Source: a virus | Reading direction: 5' to 3' (one strand) | IMG/VR virus record: IMGVR_UViG_3300007346_005272 | Location: 1 to 52,676 of that record | Length of the DNA: 52,676 nt | Shown here: one piece after another, positions 17,773 through 24,354 of the stretch | Numbering within the stretch: position 1 is the stretch's first letter | Layout: each line of letters starts with the position of its first letter | Program-made: the position numbers and the translations under genes | The notes under the pieces: model-generated | Databases searched by the model: none | Told to the model about the DNA's origin: nothing | The model's input: only the letters and a program-made list of their open reading frames with translations

Positions 17773-18396
17773 CTACTGTCCTAACAAATCGTTGCCTCTG
17801 TACGTCTTGCTCCAATACGGAACATTAGCACCAGCCATACCCGTCTTCTTCAACCAAGCATAGTACTTGCCTACCGAACCACCGTAAATAACTCTCTCGG
17901 CAATAGCAGAACCCAGCTTTGAAGAGAACTGACGGCCCTTCGGCTCGCCAAACTTAAACAAGAACGGTCGAGCAGGCATCTTCCTTGTACCGTATTGAAT
18001 GAAACTTGCATACGGAACAACTCGACCATCAATCCCATCGCTCGTTAAATCCGTACCAAACTTCATACTATGCGACTTATACTCTCTAACCGCTCCTCGT
18101 GCATTGTCAACAGTAAGGCTGCGTCTTAAATCGCCAGTTCTAACAAGCACACCTTTATTACCATATCCCTCTTCTATTTTCCATGCAACAGTTTCAGGCG
18201 CAAGTACGGTCCATCTACCGCGACCATTATTACGAAAATCTTCCCGAATCTGACGTTTGACCTCTTTAGCTGCCCACTTAAACTGCGACTTGAAACCTTT
18301 TGCAGAACGGCGACGCATAGCATTAAAATGCTTAGTCATTTCCCGCTTGTCAACTTTGACACTAATACTAAGAGCTGGTTGCCTTCTCCGAGCCAT
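17773..18396 (-). CDS. Tail completion/virion morphogenesis protein (gpS/HK97 gp10-like)
   Basis: This 207-aa basic protein carries the pattern of the virion morphogenesis family: GRWTVLAPETVAWK (~60), VLVRTGDLRRSLTV (~83-96), YASFIQYGTRKMPARPFLF (~130-148). The TG-x-LR-x-S and Y-x-x-x-x-x-YGT...PARPFL elements are diagnostic. The ATG at 18396 is preferred to the upstream TTG at 18405, which would overlap the connector gene. The role is joining head neck to tail. The C-terminal ~50 residues (AWLKKTGMAGANVPYW...) look like an added extension. Confidence 0.8.
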   Translation of the reverse strand: MARRRQPALSISVKVDKREMTKHFNAMRRRSAKGFKSQFKWAAKEVKRQIREDFRNNGRGRWTVLAPETVAWKIEEGYGNKGVLVRTGDLRRSLTVDNARGAVREYKSHSMKFGTDLTSDGIDGRVVPYASFIQYGTRKMPARPFLFKFGEPKGRQFSSKLGSAIAERVIYGGSVGKYYAWLKKTGMAGANVPYWSKTYRGNDLLGQ

Positions 18397-18397
18397 C

Positions 18398-19039
18398 TTA
18401 AGCAACCCTCACACGGCGATACTTTCTAAGAGTAAACAATTCCCTATCAGAAAAACCAGTCTCCAAAGGCGCAACATTCCTCGTCGTCAAATCCTTCAAA
18501 CCAACCACATCATCATGCATATTCTGCATCTCACGAGTAGCTGCACGCAACATCAAAATCTTAAACGCCTTAATGTTCGGACCATCCAACCCCGCCGTAT
18601 ACGTCACCTCAATACGATCATTCGCAAACGCATTAAACAAATCAATACCATAATCCCGAGTCACATAATCACGCTCCGCAACCTGAGCCGTCGCCGTAGC
18701 AGACGCAGAAGCAGGCGTAATCGAAACAGAAGACACCGAAACAACCGGACTATTATCCAAATACAACGTATACATAGGCGTATAAATAATGCCAGGAGAA
18801 GTCAACGTGGAAGCAGGATCAGTAGTGTAATTGTAATAGTACTGCTGGTTTACAACGCCCCTGCCCACATCGGGCACACGATACGTTTCCGTAAACTCTG
18901 TCTGTTCAACAGGGCGACGCAAATACGCCTCTAACTCAGACTGCAAGCCTTCAATAATAAATGCTGCGGCGTCTTCCTGAGTGTTCGTGAGCGTAATGTC
19001 CATATAGGTAGTAATATCAGAGACTGTAATAAGAGCCAT
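18398..19039 (-). CDS. Head-tail connector/adaptor protein (gp6/gp15-like)
   Basis: This 213-aa protein starts MALITVSDITTYMDI, then ...DAAAFIIEGLQSELEAYLRRP, the helical head-tail adaptor beginning seen in HK97 gp6/SPP1 gp15-type proteins. A beta-rich insertion (YYYNYTTDPASTLTSPG) follows, then IEVTYTAGLDGPNIKAFKILMLRAATREMQN, also typical. ATG at 19039 with GAGGGAG upstream. It forms the dodecameric ring under the portal. Its gene is separated from the portal and capsid genes by the non-structural island. Confidence 0.78.
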   Translation of the reverse strand: MALITVSDITTYMDITLTNTQEDAAAFIIEGLQSELEAYLRRPVEQTEFTETYRVPDVGRGVVNQQYYYNYTTDPASTLTSPGIIYTPMYTLYLDNSPVVSVSSVSITPASASATATAQVAERDYVTRDYGIDLFNAFANDRIEVTYTAGLDGPNIKAFKILMLRAATREMQNMHDDVVGLKDLTTRNVAPLETGFSDRELFTLRKYRRVRVA

Positions 19040-19054
19040 TGTTACCTACTCCCT

Positions 19055-19420
19055 CTAGAACGGCTCGCCAGACGGCGGTGAAGGATTTCTACGACCACGC
19101 CCAGGAGGACGTGAGGCTTTCTGACCTTCTTTGAGCTTCTGAAGAAAGGCGGCAACATTGCTTCTAGCCGCTCTAAGCTGAGCTAGTGTAGCGCCAGTCA
19201 AGTTAGCGCCCTTCACATTGTATTTCTCCCGAAAAGCTTTACGGGCATTTTTCATCTTGATGGCGTTATCAAAAATTCTCTGCTGAGTGTCTGTAAGCTT
19301 CCCATTGTCCTTTCGCTTTTGTCTCAGACCTTTAAGAATGCTATTAAGTTGCCGGTCGCTTTTACCTTCCAACATGTCGTCAGGTTTAACTTTACCGACA
19401 CCTTCAAGAACTACAGCCAT
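19055..19420 (-). CDS. Basic helical protein, unknown function
   Basis: This 121-aa, strongly basic protein is helix-rich in the middle (LNSILKGLRQKRKDNGKL, FDNAIKMKNARKAFREKYN, LAQLRAARSNVAAFLQKL). It has a Pro/Arg-rich disordered end (RPPGRGRRNPSPPSGEPF). It is encoded just before the connector gene. A DNA- or capsid-associated role is possible from charge and position only. The 62 bp before its ATG (19420) hold a GATAC/GTATC repeat but no clear promoter. Confidence 0.6.
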   Translation of the reverse strand: MAVVLEGVGKVKPDDMLEGKSDRQLNSILKGLRQKRKDNGKLTDTQQRIFDNAIKMKNARKAFREKYNVKGANLTGATLAQLRAARSNVAAFLQKLKEGQKASRPPGRGRRNPSPPSGEPF

Positions 19421-19482
19421 AACAGCCCCAATCAGAAAACAATACTGATACTATGATACCGTATCCGACAACAGCATTAATC

Positions 19483-19953
19483 CTAATCTGCCATTTGCTT
19501 CAAAAAGCTACCGTCCAACAGCATCAAACCAATCGTGGAATAGCCAACAATGTCCAGATAGGTGTCCTCCACCGCCTCATTCTCTGGCAGACGGCCAGAA
19601 TCTAGCAGATTTTCCAAACGTGCAACCTTGTCATGGAGACGCACAATCAGACCACGGTGCCCGAACCTGAGAATGTTTTCAGAACCATAATCTCGCTGCT
19701 TATTACAGAGCGTTTGCCACACAAAATCCTTGTCTAGCGAAATATCGGCATGCTTGGTCATTGCCGCTAGCTGAAACCAAACCTCAGGATCAACCAACTC
19801 CTTATTGCCGACAAAATAAGTCTCAATCAGCGAATCAATATACTCCCGAATGTCTTCAACCGTAGTTACCTGAGACGACTCGGCCACCCACACGCTGTCA
19901 ATATGTGTCAACGCATGATCTTCCCACGTCAACAAATCGTCAATTACGGTCAT
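19483..19953 (-). CDS. Nmad1/DUF1599-like nucleotide-metabolism protein
   Basis: In this 156-aa protein the C-terminal two thirds (LCNKQRDYGSENILRFG, HRGLIVRLHDKVARLENLL, NEAVEDTYLDIVGYSTIGLM) match the pattern of DUF1599, the nucleotide modification associated domain 1. That family is alpha-helical and related to MazG/dUTPase-type NTP pyrophosphatases; the acidic residues in EDTYLDI are probable metal ligands. The ATG at 19953 overlaps the stop of the two-TM gene (ATGA). It could sanitise or process nucleotides during phage DNA synthesis. The family call is good; the substrate is unknown. Confidence 0.72.
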   Translation of the reverse strand: MTVIDDLLTWEDHALTHIDSVWVAESSQVTTVEDIREYIDSLIETYFVGNKELVDPEVWFQLAAMTKHADISLDKDFVWQTLCNKQRDYGSENILRFGHRGLIVRLHDKVARLENLLDSGRLPENEAVEDTYLDIVGYSTIGLMLLDGSFLKQMAD

Positions 19954-20264
19954 GACTTCGCACCCTTCGACATGCTGAGCTTAATTGAAAACAGAATCCA
20001 GAGAATAGATGAAACTAGAAAAGCGTCCGTGTAGCCGATGCCGGGGCGGAACGCCATCAAGTTAGGCCACGCAGAATTAGCAATGCTGTTCAAAAACATC
20101 AGACCCAAAGCGCCCGTGCCTGCAAGAAAAGCAAAACCGAAAATACTCTGCAAAACCGTGATAAGCACTGCCTGCTTGACTACCTGCTGAACATTCTCCT
20201 CCAACTCTGTCGAAAGCTTACCGGTGAACCGGCCCCAATCTTCAGCGCCTTGCCTATTTACCAT
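19950..20264 (-). CDS. Two-TM membrane protein, possible holin
   Basis: A 104-aa protein with a charged amphipathic N-terminus (residues 1-28), two hydrophobic segments (~31-55 VLITVLQSIFGFAFLAGTGA, and ~80-97 AFLVSSILWILFSIKLS), and a short basic tail (MSKGAKS). Size and layout suit a class II-type holin, but it is 11 kb away from the endolysin gene. Its operon partners are a regulator-like and a nucleotide-metabolism protein, so another membrane role is possible. Its start overlaps the end of the upstream gene by 11 nt. Confidence 0.6.
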   Translation of the reverse strand: MVNRQGAEDWGRFTGKLSTELEENVQQVVKQAVLITVLQSIFGFAFLAGTGALGLMFLNSIANSAWPNLMAFRPGIGYTDAFLVSSILWILFSIKLSMSKGAKS

Positions 20265-20643
20265 TTTCGTATTCCTTTACTATCTGGTGAACCCGCTGAC
20301 GGGACAACCTATACCGAGCACCGATCTTAGCTAACGTCTCACCGTTATAGTACTCGCTATAAATCTGACTATTTCTTTCTGCAATAAAATCCTTCGACTT
20401 CGGTCCCGGTCTGACAGGACCCCAAGTCCAAGAAGAAAGACTTTCTAACAACTGAATCCGGTTAGTAGCCAATGCGTTCTGCTTATATCTCGTCCGCATA
20501 TAACTAACCCAATTGCCTAAACTGATACATTCCCCCGAGTCTAAAAACTCTACGTGATCTGTAGGCACAATAGCGTCACCATAGCGTTTCTCATATGCGC
20601 ATAGGGCCTCGTAATGCTTATGCCATCGCTGTTCATGCCTCAT
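20254..20643 (-). CDS. Helicase-associated domain protein with C-terminal HTH
   Basis: In this 129-aa protein, residues ~5-75 match the helicase-associated (HA) repeat: W..HYEALCAYEKRYGDA, ISLGNWVSYMRTRYKQNAL, IQLLESLSSWTWG. Residues ~88-127 form a sigma-70 region 4-like helix-turn-helix (YNGETLAKIGARYRLSRQRV followed by HQIVKEY). This pairing suggests a DNA-binding regulator or sigma-like factor. The gene has the best promoter in the window (TTGACA-17-TAAGAT) and its ATG lies 6 nt after the -10 box, so it is likely a leaderless, constitutively expressed early gene. Function beyond DNA binding is inferred. Confidence 0.72.
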   Translation of the reverse strand: MRHEQRWHKHYEALCAYEKRYGDAIVPTDHVEFLDSGECISLGNWVSYMRTRYKQNALATNRIQLLESLSSWTWGPVRPGPKSKDFIAERNSQIYSEYYNGETLAKIGARYRLSRQRVHQIVKEYENGK

Positions 20644-20649
20644 AGTGGT

Positions 20650-20678
20650 ATCTTAGTAAAGCCCCACCGCCATGTCAA
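20650..20678 (-). promoter_or_regulatory. Consensus sigma-70-type promoter giving a leaderless mRNA
   Basis: Minus strand: TTGACA (20673-20678), 17-bp spacer, TAAGAT (20650-20655), then 6 nt and the ATG at 20643. The expected transcription start coincides with the ATG. There is no ribosome binding site. Confidence 0.85.
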
Positions 20679-20692
20679 GTAAACCCCATAAA

Positions 20693-21067
20693 CTAACGTG
20701 GCTTATACAAGCTAGCGTTAGCTACCTCACCAGCTAAAGACTTAATAGTCTTGTACGCATCTTGACTGCCAACCCGTTCGGACCAATCCACGATGTCTTC
20801 CCCAACAAACATCTCAATAGCTTCCCAACACCTGATAAAGTTAGCTCTTTTGTTAGCAGGGATATTATCTAAAAGTTCGTCAAAATTATTAGACAGGTTG
20901 CGCTCGGGCATCAAACCAACAAAGACAGCAATCGCTGCAGGCAAAGAAAGCCGCTTCTCATCATCTATCGGAACAGTCTCCGCTAAGCCATGCTTACAAC
21001 AAGCTGCAACCATAAGCAACTCATGCTGCACACCATGAAGCCTTAAATCTCTCAAAGAAAAAGCCAT
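20693..21067 (-). CDS. Conserved-looking protein of unknown function
   Basis: A 124-aa protein from ATG 21067 (MAFSLRDLRLHG). In the same frame the reading extends up to a GTG at 21154 (153 aa), but that extension would run through a strong terminator hairpin. The ATG at 21067 sits 6 nt after TATGAT, so I prefer it. It is helical with two cysteines in AACCKHG and a long LSLPAAIAVFVGLMP stretch. There is no recognised family. It lies between the RNR gene and the HTH gene. The 153-aa form remains possible if the upstream promoter is used. Confidence 0.6.
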   Translation of the reverse strand: MAFSLRDLRLHGVQHELLMVAACCKHGLAETVPIDDEKRLSLPAAIAVFVGLMPERNLSNNFDELLDNIPANKRANFIRCWEAIEMFVGEDIVDWSERVGSQDAYKTIKSLAGEVANASLYKPR

Positions 21068-21073
21068 ATGCAT

Positions 21074-21103
21074 ATCATAACGTAAAAAGCGGGGTTCAGT
21101 CAA
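21074..21103 (-). promoter_or_regulatory. Promoter overlapping a terminator, for the gene at 21067
   Basis: Minus strand: TTGACT (21098-21103), 18-bp spacer, TATGAT (21074-21079), 6 nt, then ATG at 21067. The -35 box lies in the loop and 3' arm of the terminator hairpin, so one transcript ends where the next begins. Confidence 0.75.
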
Positions 21104-21119
21104 ACTGACCAAACCCCGC
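21084..21119 (-). terminator. Intrinsic terminator downstream of the RNR leader region
   Basis: On the minus strand, arms GCGGGGTT...CAGT and ACTGAACCCCGC (21104-21119 and 21089-21100) pair around a 3-nt loop with a 4-nt bulge. They are followed directly by TTTTT (21084-21088). Confidence 0.85.
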
Positions 21120-21165
21120 CCTAGACGTGCGATTGCTTTTACGGCTACCGGCACGTTAGCCGATA

Positions 21166-21196
21166 ATCACAATCTCCTCCTTCGGGGTTAGTCAAA
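21166..21196 (-). promoter_or_regulatory. Second TTGACT promoter / possible antiterminator strand
   Basis: TTTGACTAACCCCG (21183-21196) nearly repeats the terminator's 3' arm region (TTTGACTGAACCCCG). It reads as TTGACT-18-TGTGAT (-10 at 21166-21171), placing a transcript start near the GTG at 21154. In RNA it could also pair with the terminator's 5' arm. AAGGAGGAG directly follows it but has no well-placed long ORF. Confidence 0.45.
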
Positions 21197-21267
21197 TTTG
21201 CCGGTACACAAATACTTTAACTTCCCAAATTACGCCAGATTGCAACTTTGCATATTATAATATCCCG

Positions 21268-21393
21268 TTATCTACCGCACCATGTTAGGAGTTTGTCGAT
21301 ATCCATTGCAGGCGTCTTCTCAATGCCGCCCACAACAATATTACAAATGTGGCACAGCAGTCCACGCACCTCGCCAGTATCGTGGTATAGCAT
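21268..21393 (-). pseudogene. Remnant or mini-gene of an endonuclease VII-like nuclease
   Basis: A 41-codon frame from ATG 21393 (in a stop-bounded frame that begins about 6 codons after the RNR stop) encodes LYHDTGEVRGLLCHICNIVV and ends in TWCGR. This matches the H-x-TG-x-VRGLLC-x-x-CN core of T4 endonuclease VII-like recombination nucleases. The first zinc CxxC and the full DHDH motif are missing (only YHD remains), so it is likely a decayed 3' fragment. The rest of the 21074-21428 gap holds the leader, terminator and promoters described separately, and an AT-rich 12-bp palindrome with TATAAT at 21252-21263. Confidence 0.55.
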
Positions 21394-21428
21394 CAGAATG
21401 TACTGGTGGCGCTTACTACGCCACTAGG

Positions 21429-23378
21429 TCATCTCACGGGACAACTTCCCGTTGAGCATTCGGCGTCAAACTCATCGTCCGACATGATCGTGGAACCTGA
21501 CAGCTTCTCACCAAGCTGTGACGTAGTGCTGAGCACATGCTCGTACTCTTCCTTAGTCAACTCGCCCATCGGGGCCTGATCGAAACCATGCTCGCTGTGC
21601 AGCAAGAACGAAACGGACTTCATCTCGCTCCAATGCTCCGCAAGGTACTCACGAATACCATCAAGTTCTTCGCTCTTGTAGTAGACAGTCACCGAAATGG
21701 CGTTGTCTGACCACACCTTCTGGAGACGACGAACAAGGTCCATCTGCTCAATCGCAGTCATGTCCTTAGCTTCGATCGTCCCGTCAGGGAACGCACACGG
21801 GAACTCTACAACAACAGTCCGGTCATCTTCTGAGCCATCAAAGTTGCGGAGAGGCTCAACGTAGAAGCCCTTCGACTTGCAGTAGTTGACAAGAACGTCG
21901 GTGGAAGCCATACGCATACGCTTCACAAAGTACTGGCTAAAGCCGGGGTGAACGCCAGGGGTTACACCCGGAAGAAGGCTCAGCGTGCCAGAAGGCTTGA
22001 TCGTGGTAAGACGTACAGACTCAGGCCAGCCACGCTCTTCTGACCACTCGGCATCAAACTCACGCAGAGCGACATAGGTGTCGTCCAGCCAATCAATCTT
22101 TTCCATGGCCTGCGTCACGCCAGTGATACCTAGGCCGAGACGCATGTTTGTTGACGTGATCTTGTCTGAAGCAGGGTCAAGGTAAGACAGCGCCGCTGTC
22201 GCCTTCTGGACCTTGTACAGCAACTGAGACACGTCCTGAAGCTCTTCCGACGAGTCAATCATCGGCAAGAAAATCTCAGACAAGTTACAAGACTCACGGT
22301 TAGCCAACGGGATTTCAGCGCAAGGGTTGACGCCCACAATCGACGGATCGGGACGCTCTTCGCCCATACGCCCAAACTGGCGTGAAGCTTCGAGGTTGAA
22401 GAACCCGTACGGCTCACCATTACCCTTGTAGCCTTCCCAAATAAGCTCCGGCATGTCCTGCATCTGTTCCGGAGAAACGAAAACAGTGTTGTTTGACATG
22501 GCTCGCTCAATCGGAATATCGCCAAGGTCCCAACGCTTCGCCATCAGGTAATCTTCATCGTCTAGACGGCCAACAGCAATTTCAGCGCTGCGGCGAACGT
22601 TACCGGCGACAACGATAGAGCCAATGATGTTCATGCAGTCAAGAACCTCAACTGAAGTCATCGTGCGACCAACCGCACCGTCAAGAACGGCACAAATCTT
22701 CTCAATACCCGAAACGAGAATATCGGGACCTGAAGCAGTGCCGCCGAACGTCTTAATAGGTACACCCGCCTTGCGGATCAGGTGAGTAGCGTACGTCATC
22801 TTACGAGGATTGTCGTCGTCGCCCAAGTAGCACTCAAAGACCTTCCGGACTGCTTCGCCCCAACCCTCACGGGTATCAGGCACTATGAAATCAGAATCGT
22901 CAGCGTCATGATGCTCAACCCAAGCTGAACGAACAACACCCAGACGCTCAGGCTTATCGCAAGAGAAGCCCACACCGCCGCCAAGCATCAGCCGCTCTAC
23001 GGCCCAAGAAAAATCCGTGGGCTTCTGAACATCAACAAACCAGCAGTTGACCAGACTATCGCCACCCAAACGCTTGTTGTTCGGGGTACCCATCTGCCAA
23101 AGCATTCGGCCAGCAACGGAAGCCTTCAAGTTGAACAGATAGTCATAGAGGCGGACAGCCTCATCTTCCGACAACTGCGCCCCAATATCCTGAGCGCCGT
23201 TAACGACACGCTGAATCGTTTCGTGCCATTCCTCAGTACGAACAATTGTGTCGCCCTCAAAAATAGGGCGAGCATAGGTCCGCTTGTAAACAATATAGCC
23301 TAATCCGTTAAATCCCCACGGAGGCATCTTATCAGCATATGAGGCGGCATGGTCGTCGGAAATAAAAAAGGGGTCCAC
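21429..23378 (-). CDS. nrdJ: Adenosylcobalamin-dependent class II ribonucleoside-triphosphate reductase
   Basis: This 649-aa monomeric RNR of the Lactobacillus leichmannii type reduces ribonucleotides to deoxyribonucleotides using coenzyme B12. Visible active-site residues: N-terminal C112 (LVNCWFVD); N351-P-C353-A-E355 and C364 in NPCAEIPLANRESCNLSE; SGTLSLLPGVTPGVHPGFS near 475; and the C-terminal redox pair C641/C646 in CSTGSCPVR. The NGEPYGFFNLEASR region (~320-333) is also family-typical. The start is GTG at 23378, supported by AAGGAGA 8 nt upstream. It is slightly shorter than the ~740-aa bacterial enzyme. It lies in the non-structural island with an Nmad1-like protein. The host or phage must supply B12. 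Confidence 0.95.
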   Translation of the reverse strand: MDPFFISDDHAASYADKMPPWGFNGLGYIVYKRTYARPIFEGDTIVRTEEWHETIQRVVNGAQDIGAQLSEDEAVRLYDYLFNLKASVAGRMLWQMGTPNNKRLGGDSLVNCWFVDVQKPTDFSWAVERLMLGGGVGFSCDKPERLGVVRSAWVEHHDADDSDFIVPDTREGWGEAVRKVFECYLGDDDNPRKMTYATHLIRKAGVPIKTFGGTASGPDILVSGIEKICAVLDGAVGRTMTSVEVLDCMNIIGSIVVAGNVRRSAEIAVGRLDDEDYLMAKRWDLGDIPIERAMSNNTVFVSPEQMQDMPELIWEGYKGNGEPYGFFNLEASRQFGRMGEERPDPSIVGVNPCAEIPLANRESCNLSEIFLPMIDSSEELQDVSQLLYKVQKATAALSYLDPASDKITSTNMRLGLGITGVTQAMEKIDWLDDTYVALREFDAEWSEERGWPESVRLTTIKPSGTLSLLPGVTPGVHPGFSQYFVKRMRMASTDVLVNYCKSKGFYVEPLRNFDGSEDDRTVVVEFPCAFPDGTIEAKDMTAIEQMDLVRRLQKVWSDNAISVTVYYKSEELDGIREYLAEHWSEMKSVSFLLHSEHGFDQAPMGELTKEEYEHVLSTTSQLGEKLSGSTIMSDDEFDAECSTGSCPVR

Positions 23379-23505
23379 AGTACGTTCTCCTTGTGGTGTA
23401 GTGATGTTCTGAAAAGAGGTGGTTTTAGTATTCTAGGGGGGTTGACGTATCTTCCGGCGTCAAGTTATCACGAGATTGGAAGAAATCAAACCTATTTGTC
23501 ACAGA
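23379..23505 (-). promoter_or_regulatory. RNR leader with TTGACG...CGTCAA inverted repeat
   Basis: The 127-bp gap contains an inverted repeat TTGACG-N10-CGTCAA (23442-23463) and TAGAAT (23430-23435) on the minus strand. The spacing from TTGACG to TAGAAT is 22 bp, too long for a standard promoter, so the repeat may be an operator. No cobalamin-riboswitch features were recognised. Confidence 0.35.
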
Positions 23506-24240
23506 TTATTCTGTCAGTTCAGCTAGCCGCCTAGCTAAATCTTCTCTGTTGGAGAACAACAAGAAGATGCCCGCCGCTTGAGTATTTATGGAAAGAACTC
23601 CATCTGATTCGTTATCTAAATAGATGTTAAACAAACCAACTTCTGCAAGCTTTAACAAAATTCCAATCAGTAACAAATCATCTAGAGGGATATTCTTACT
23701 AGCCTTCAAGTATTCGACTAGGAACCCTATCTTAGTGGATGTCTGCCCCATAGTCAACAAGGCTTTCAATATCTCTCCAGAAATAGTTTCCCACTCACCA
23801 AACAAAGCCAACGAAGGCCGAACAGCGGCGTATCTAAACATGGAAGAAGACCTTGCCGACAAGCACACAGCCGCATCCAACGCAGCACCATTCGACTCGT
23901 TCACAGCAAGAAATAACACCCCATTGTCCTGCAACTCTAACGCTTCCAGAGACTGACGATCATACAAACAGTCAACCAAACAAAACTCGCTCGCCACACC
24001 AATAACAGCCTCAGTTTCACCCAACGAATACATATCTTCTCTGGAATCTTTATTCGCAACAGCATGCATCAACAACAACAGATCAAACTTTTCGTTGTCA
24101 ACCAGACCATTGCGGGTAACAAGATATTCCACAACATTCGTCAACCCGTACAAAAGAAACGGATCAATCGCCTCCAACAAATCAACATCATGCTGAGTCC
24201 ACACAGGAAACGGAATGTCGTCGTCATCGAATATAGGCAT
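23506..24240 (-). CDS. Unknown helical protein, leaderless gene
   Basis: A 244-aa acidic, leucine-rich protein with many helices (VDLLEAIDPFLLYGLTNVVE, FDLLLLMHAVANKDSRED, LDDLLLIGILLKLAEVGLF). There are no membrane segments or known catalytic motifs. The ATG at 24240 lies 6 nt after TATAAT (extended TGTTATAAT) and has no ribosome binding site. Directly upstream is the terminator of the capsid operon, so it heads its own transcript, probably with the RNR gene. I do not recognise a family. Confidence 0.7.
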   Translation of the reverse strand: MPIFDDDDIPFPVWTQHDVDLLEAIDPFLLYGLTNVVEYLVTRNGLVDNEKFDLLLLMHAVANKDSREDMYSLGETEAVIGVASEFCLVDCLYDRQSLEALELQDNGVLFLAVNESNGAALDAAVCLSARSSSMFRYAAVRPSLALFGEWETISGEILKALLTMGQTSTKIGFLVEYLKASKNIPLDDLLLIGILLKLAEVGLFNIYLDNESDGVLSINTQAAGIFLLFSNREDLARRLAELTE

Positions 24241-24246
24241 GCCCTT

Positions 24247-24255
24247 ATTATAACA
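24247..24255 (-). promoter_or_regulatory. Extended -10 promoter giving a leaderless mRNA
   Basis: On the minus strand TGTTATAAT (TGn-TATAAT) lies 6 nt before the ATG at 24240, right after the capsid-operon terminator. No good -35 box, which extended -10 promoters often lack. Confidence 0.65.
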
Positions 24256-24288
24256 AAGGACCCCTCAACCAAAGCCGAAAGGTAAATA

Positions 24289-24320
24289 AGAAAACCCCCG
24301 GCCCAAACGGACCGGGGGTT
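24289..24320 (-). terminator. Intrinsic terminator after the major capsid gene
   Basis: Perfect 9-bp arms AACCCCCGG/CCGGGGGTT (24293-24301 and 24312-24320) are followed on the minus strand by TTTTCTTATTT. Confidence 0.92.
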
Positions 24321-24354
24321 CTCAACTTATCCAACTACCCCGAAGGGACTAGGA

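Noticed and set aside
18257-18934. 225-codon plus-strand frame
   Set aside because: Antisense to the connector and tail-completion genes; Arg/Ile/His-rich without recognisable domain.
21154-21260. Independent small RNA between TATAAT at 21255-21260 and the terminator at 21084
   Set aside because: A ~160-nt transcript is conceivable, but there is no -35 box and the TATAAT is part of an AT-rich palindrome; evidence is too thin.
23379-23505. Cobalamin riboswitch upstream of the B12-dependent RNR
   Set aside because: The leader is only 127 nt, too short for the usual aptamer, and no B12-box-like sequence was seen.
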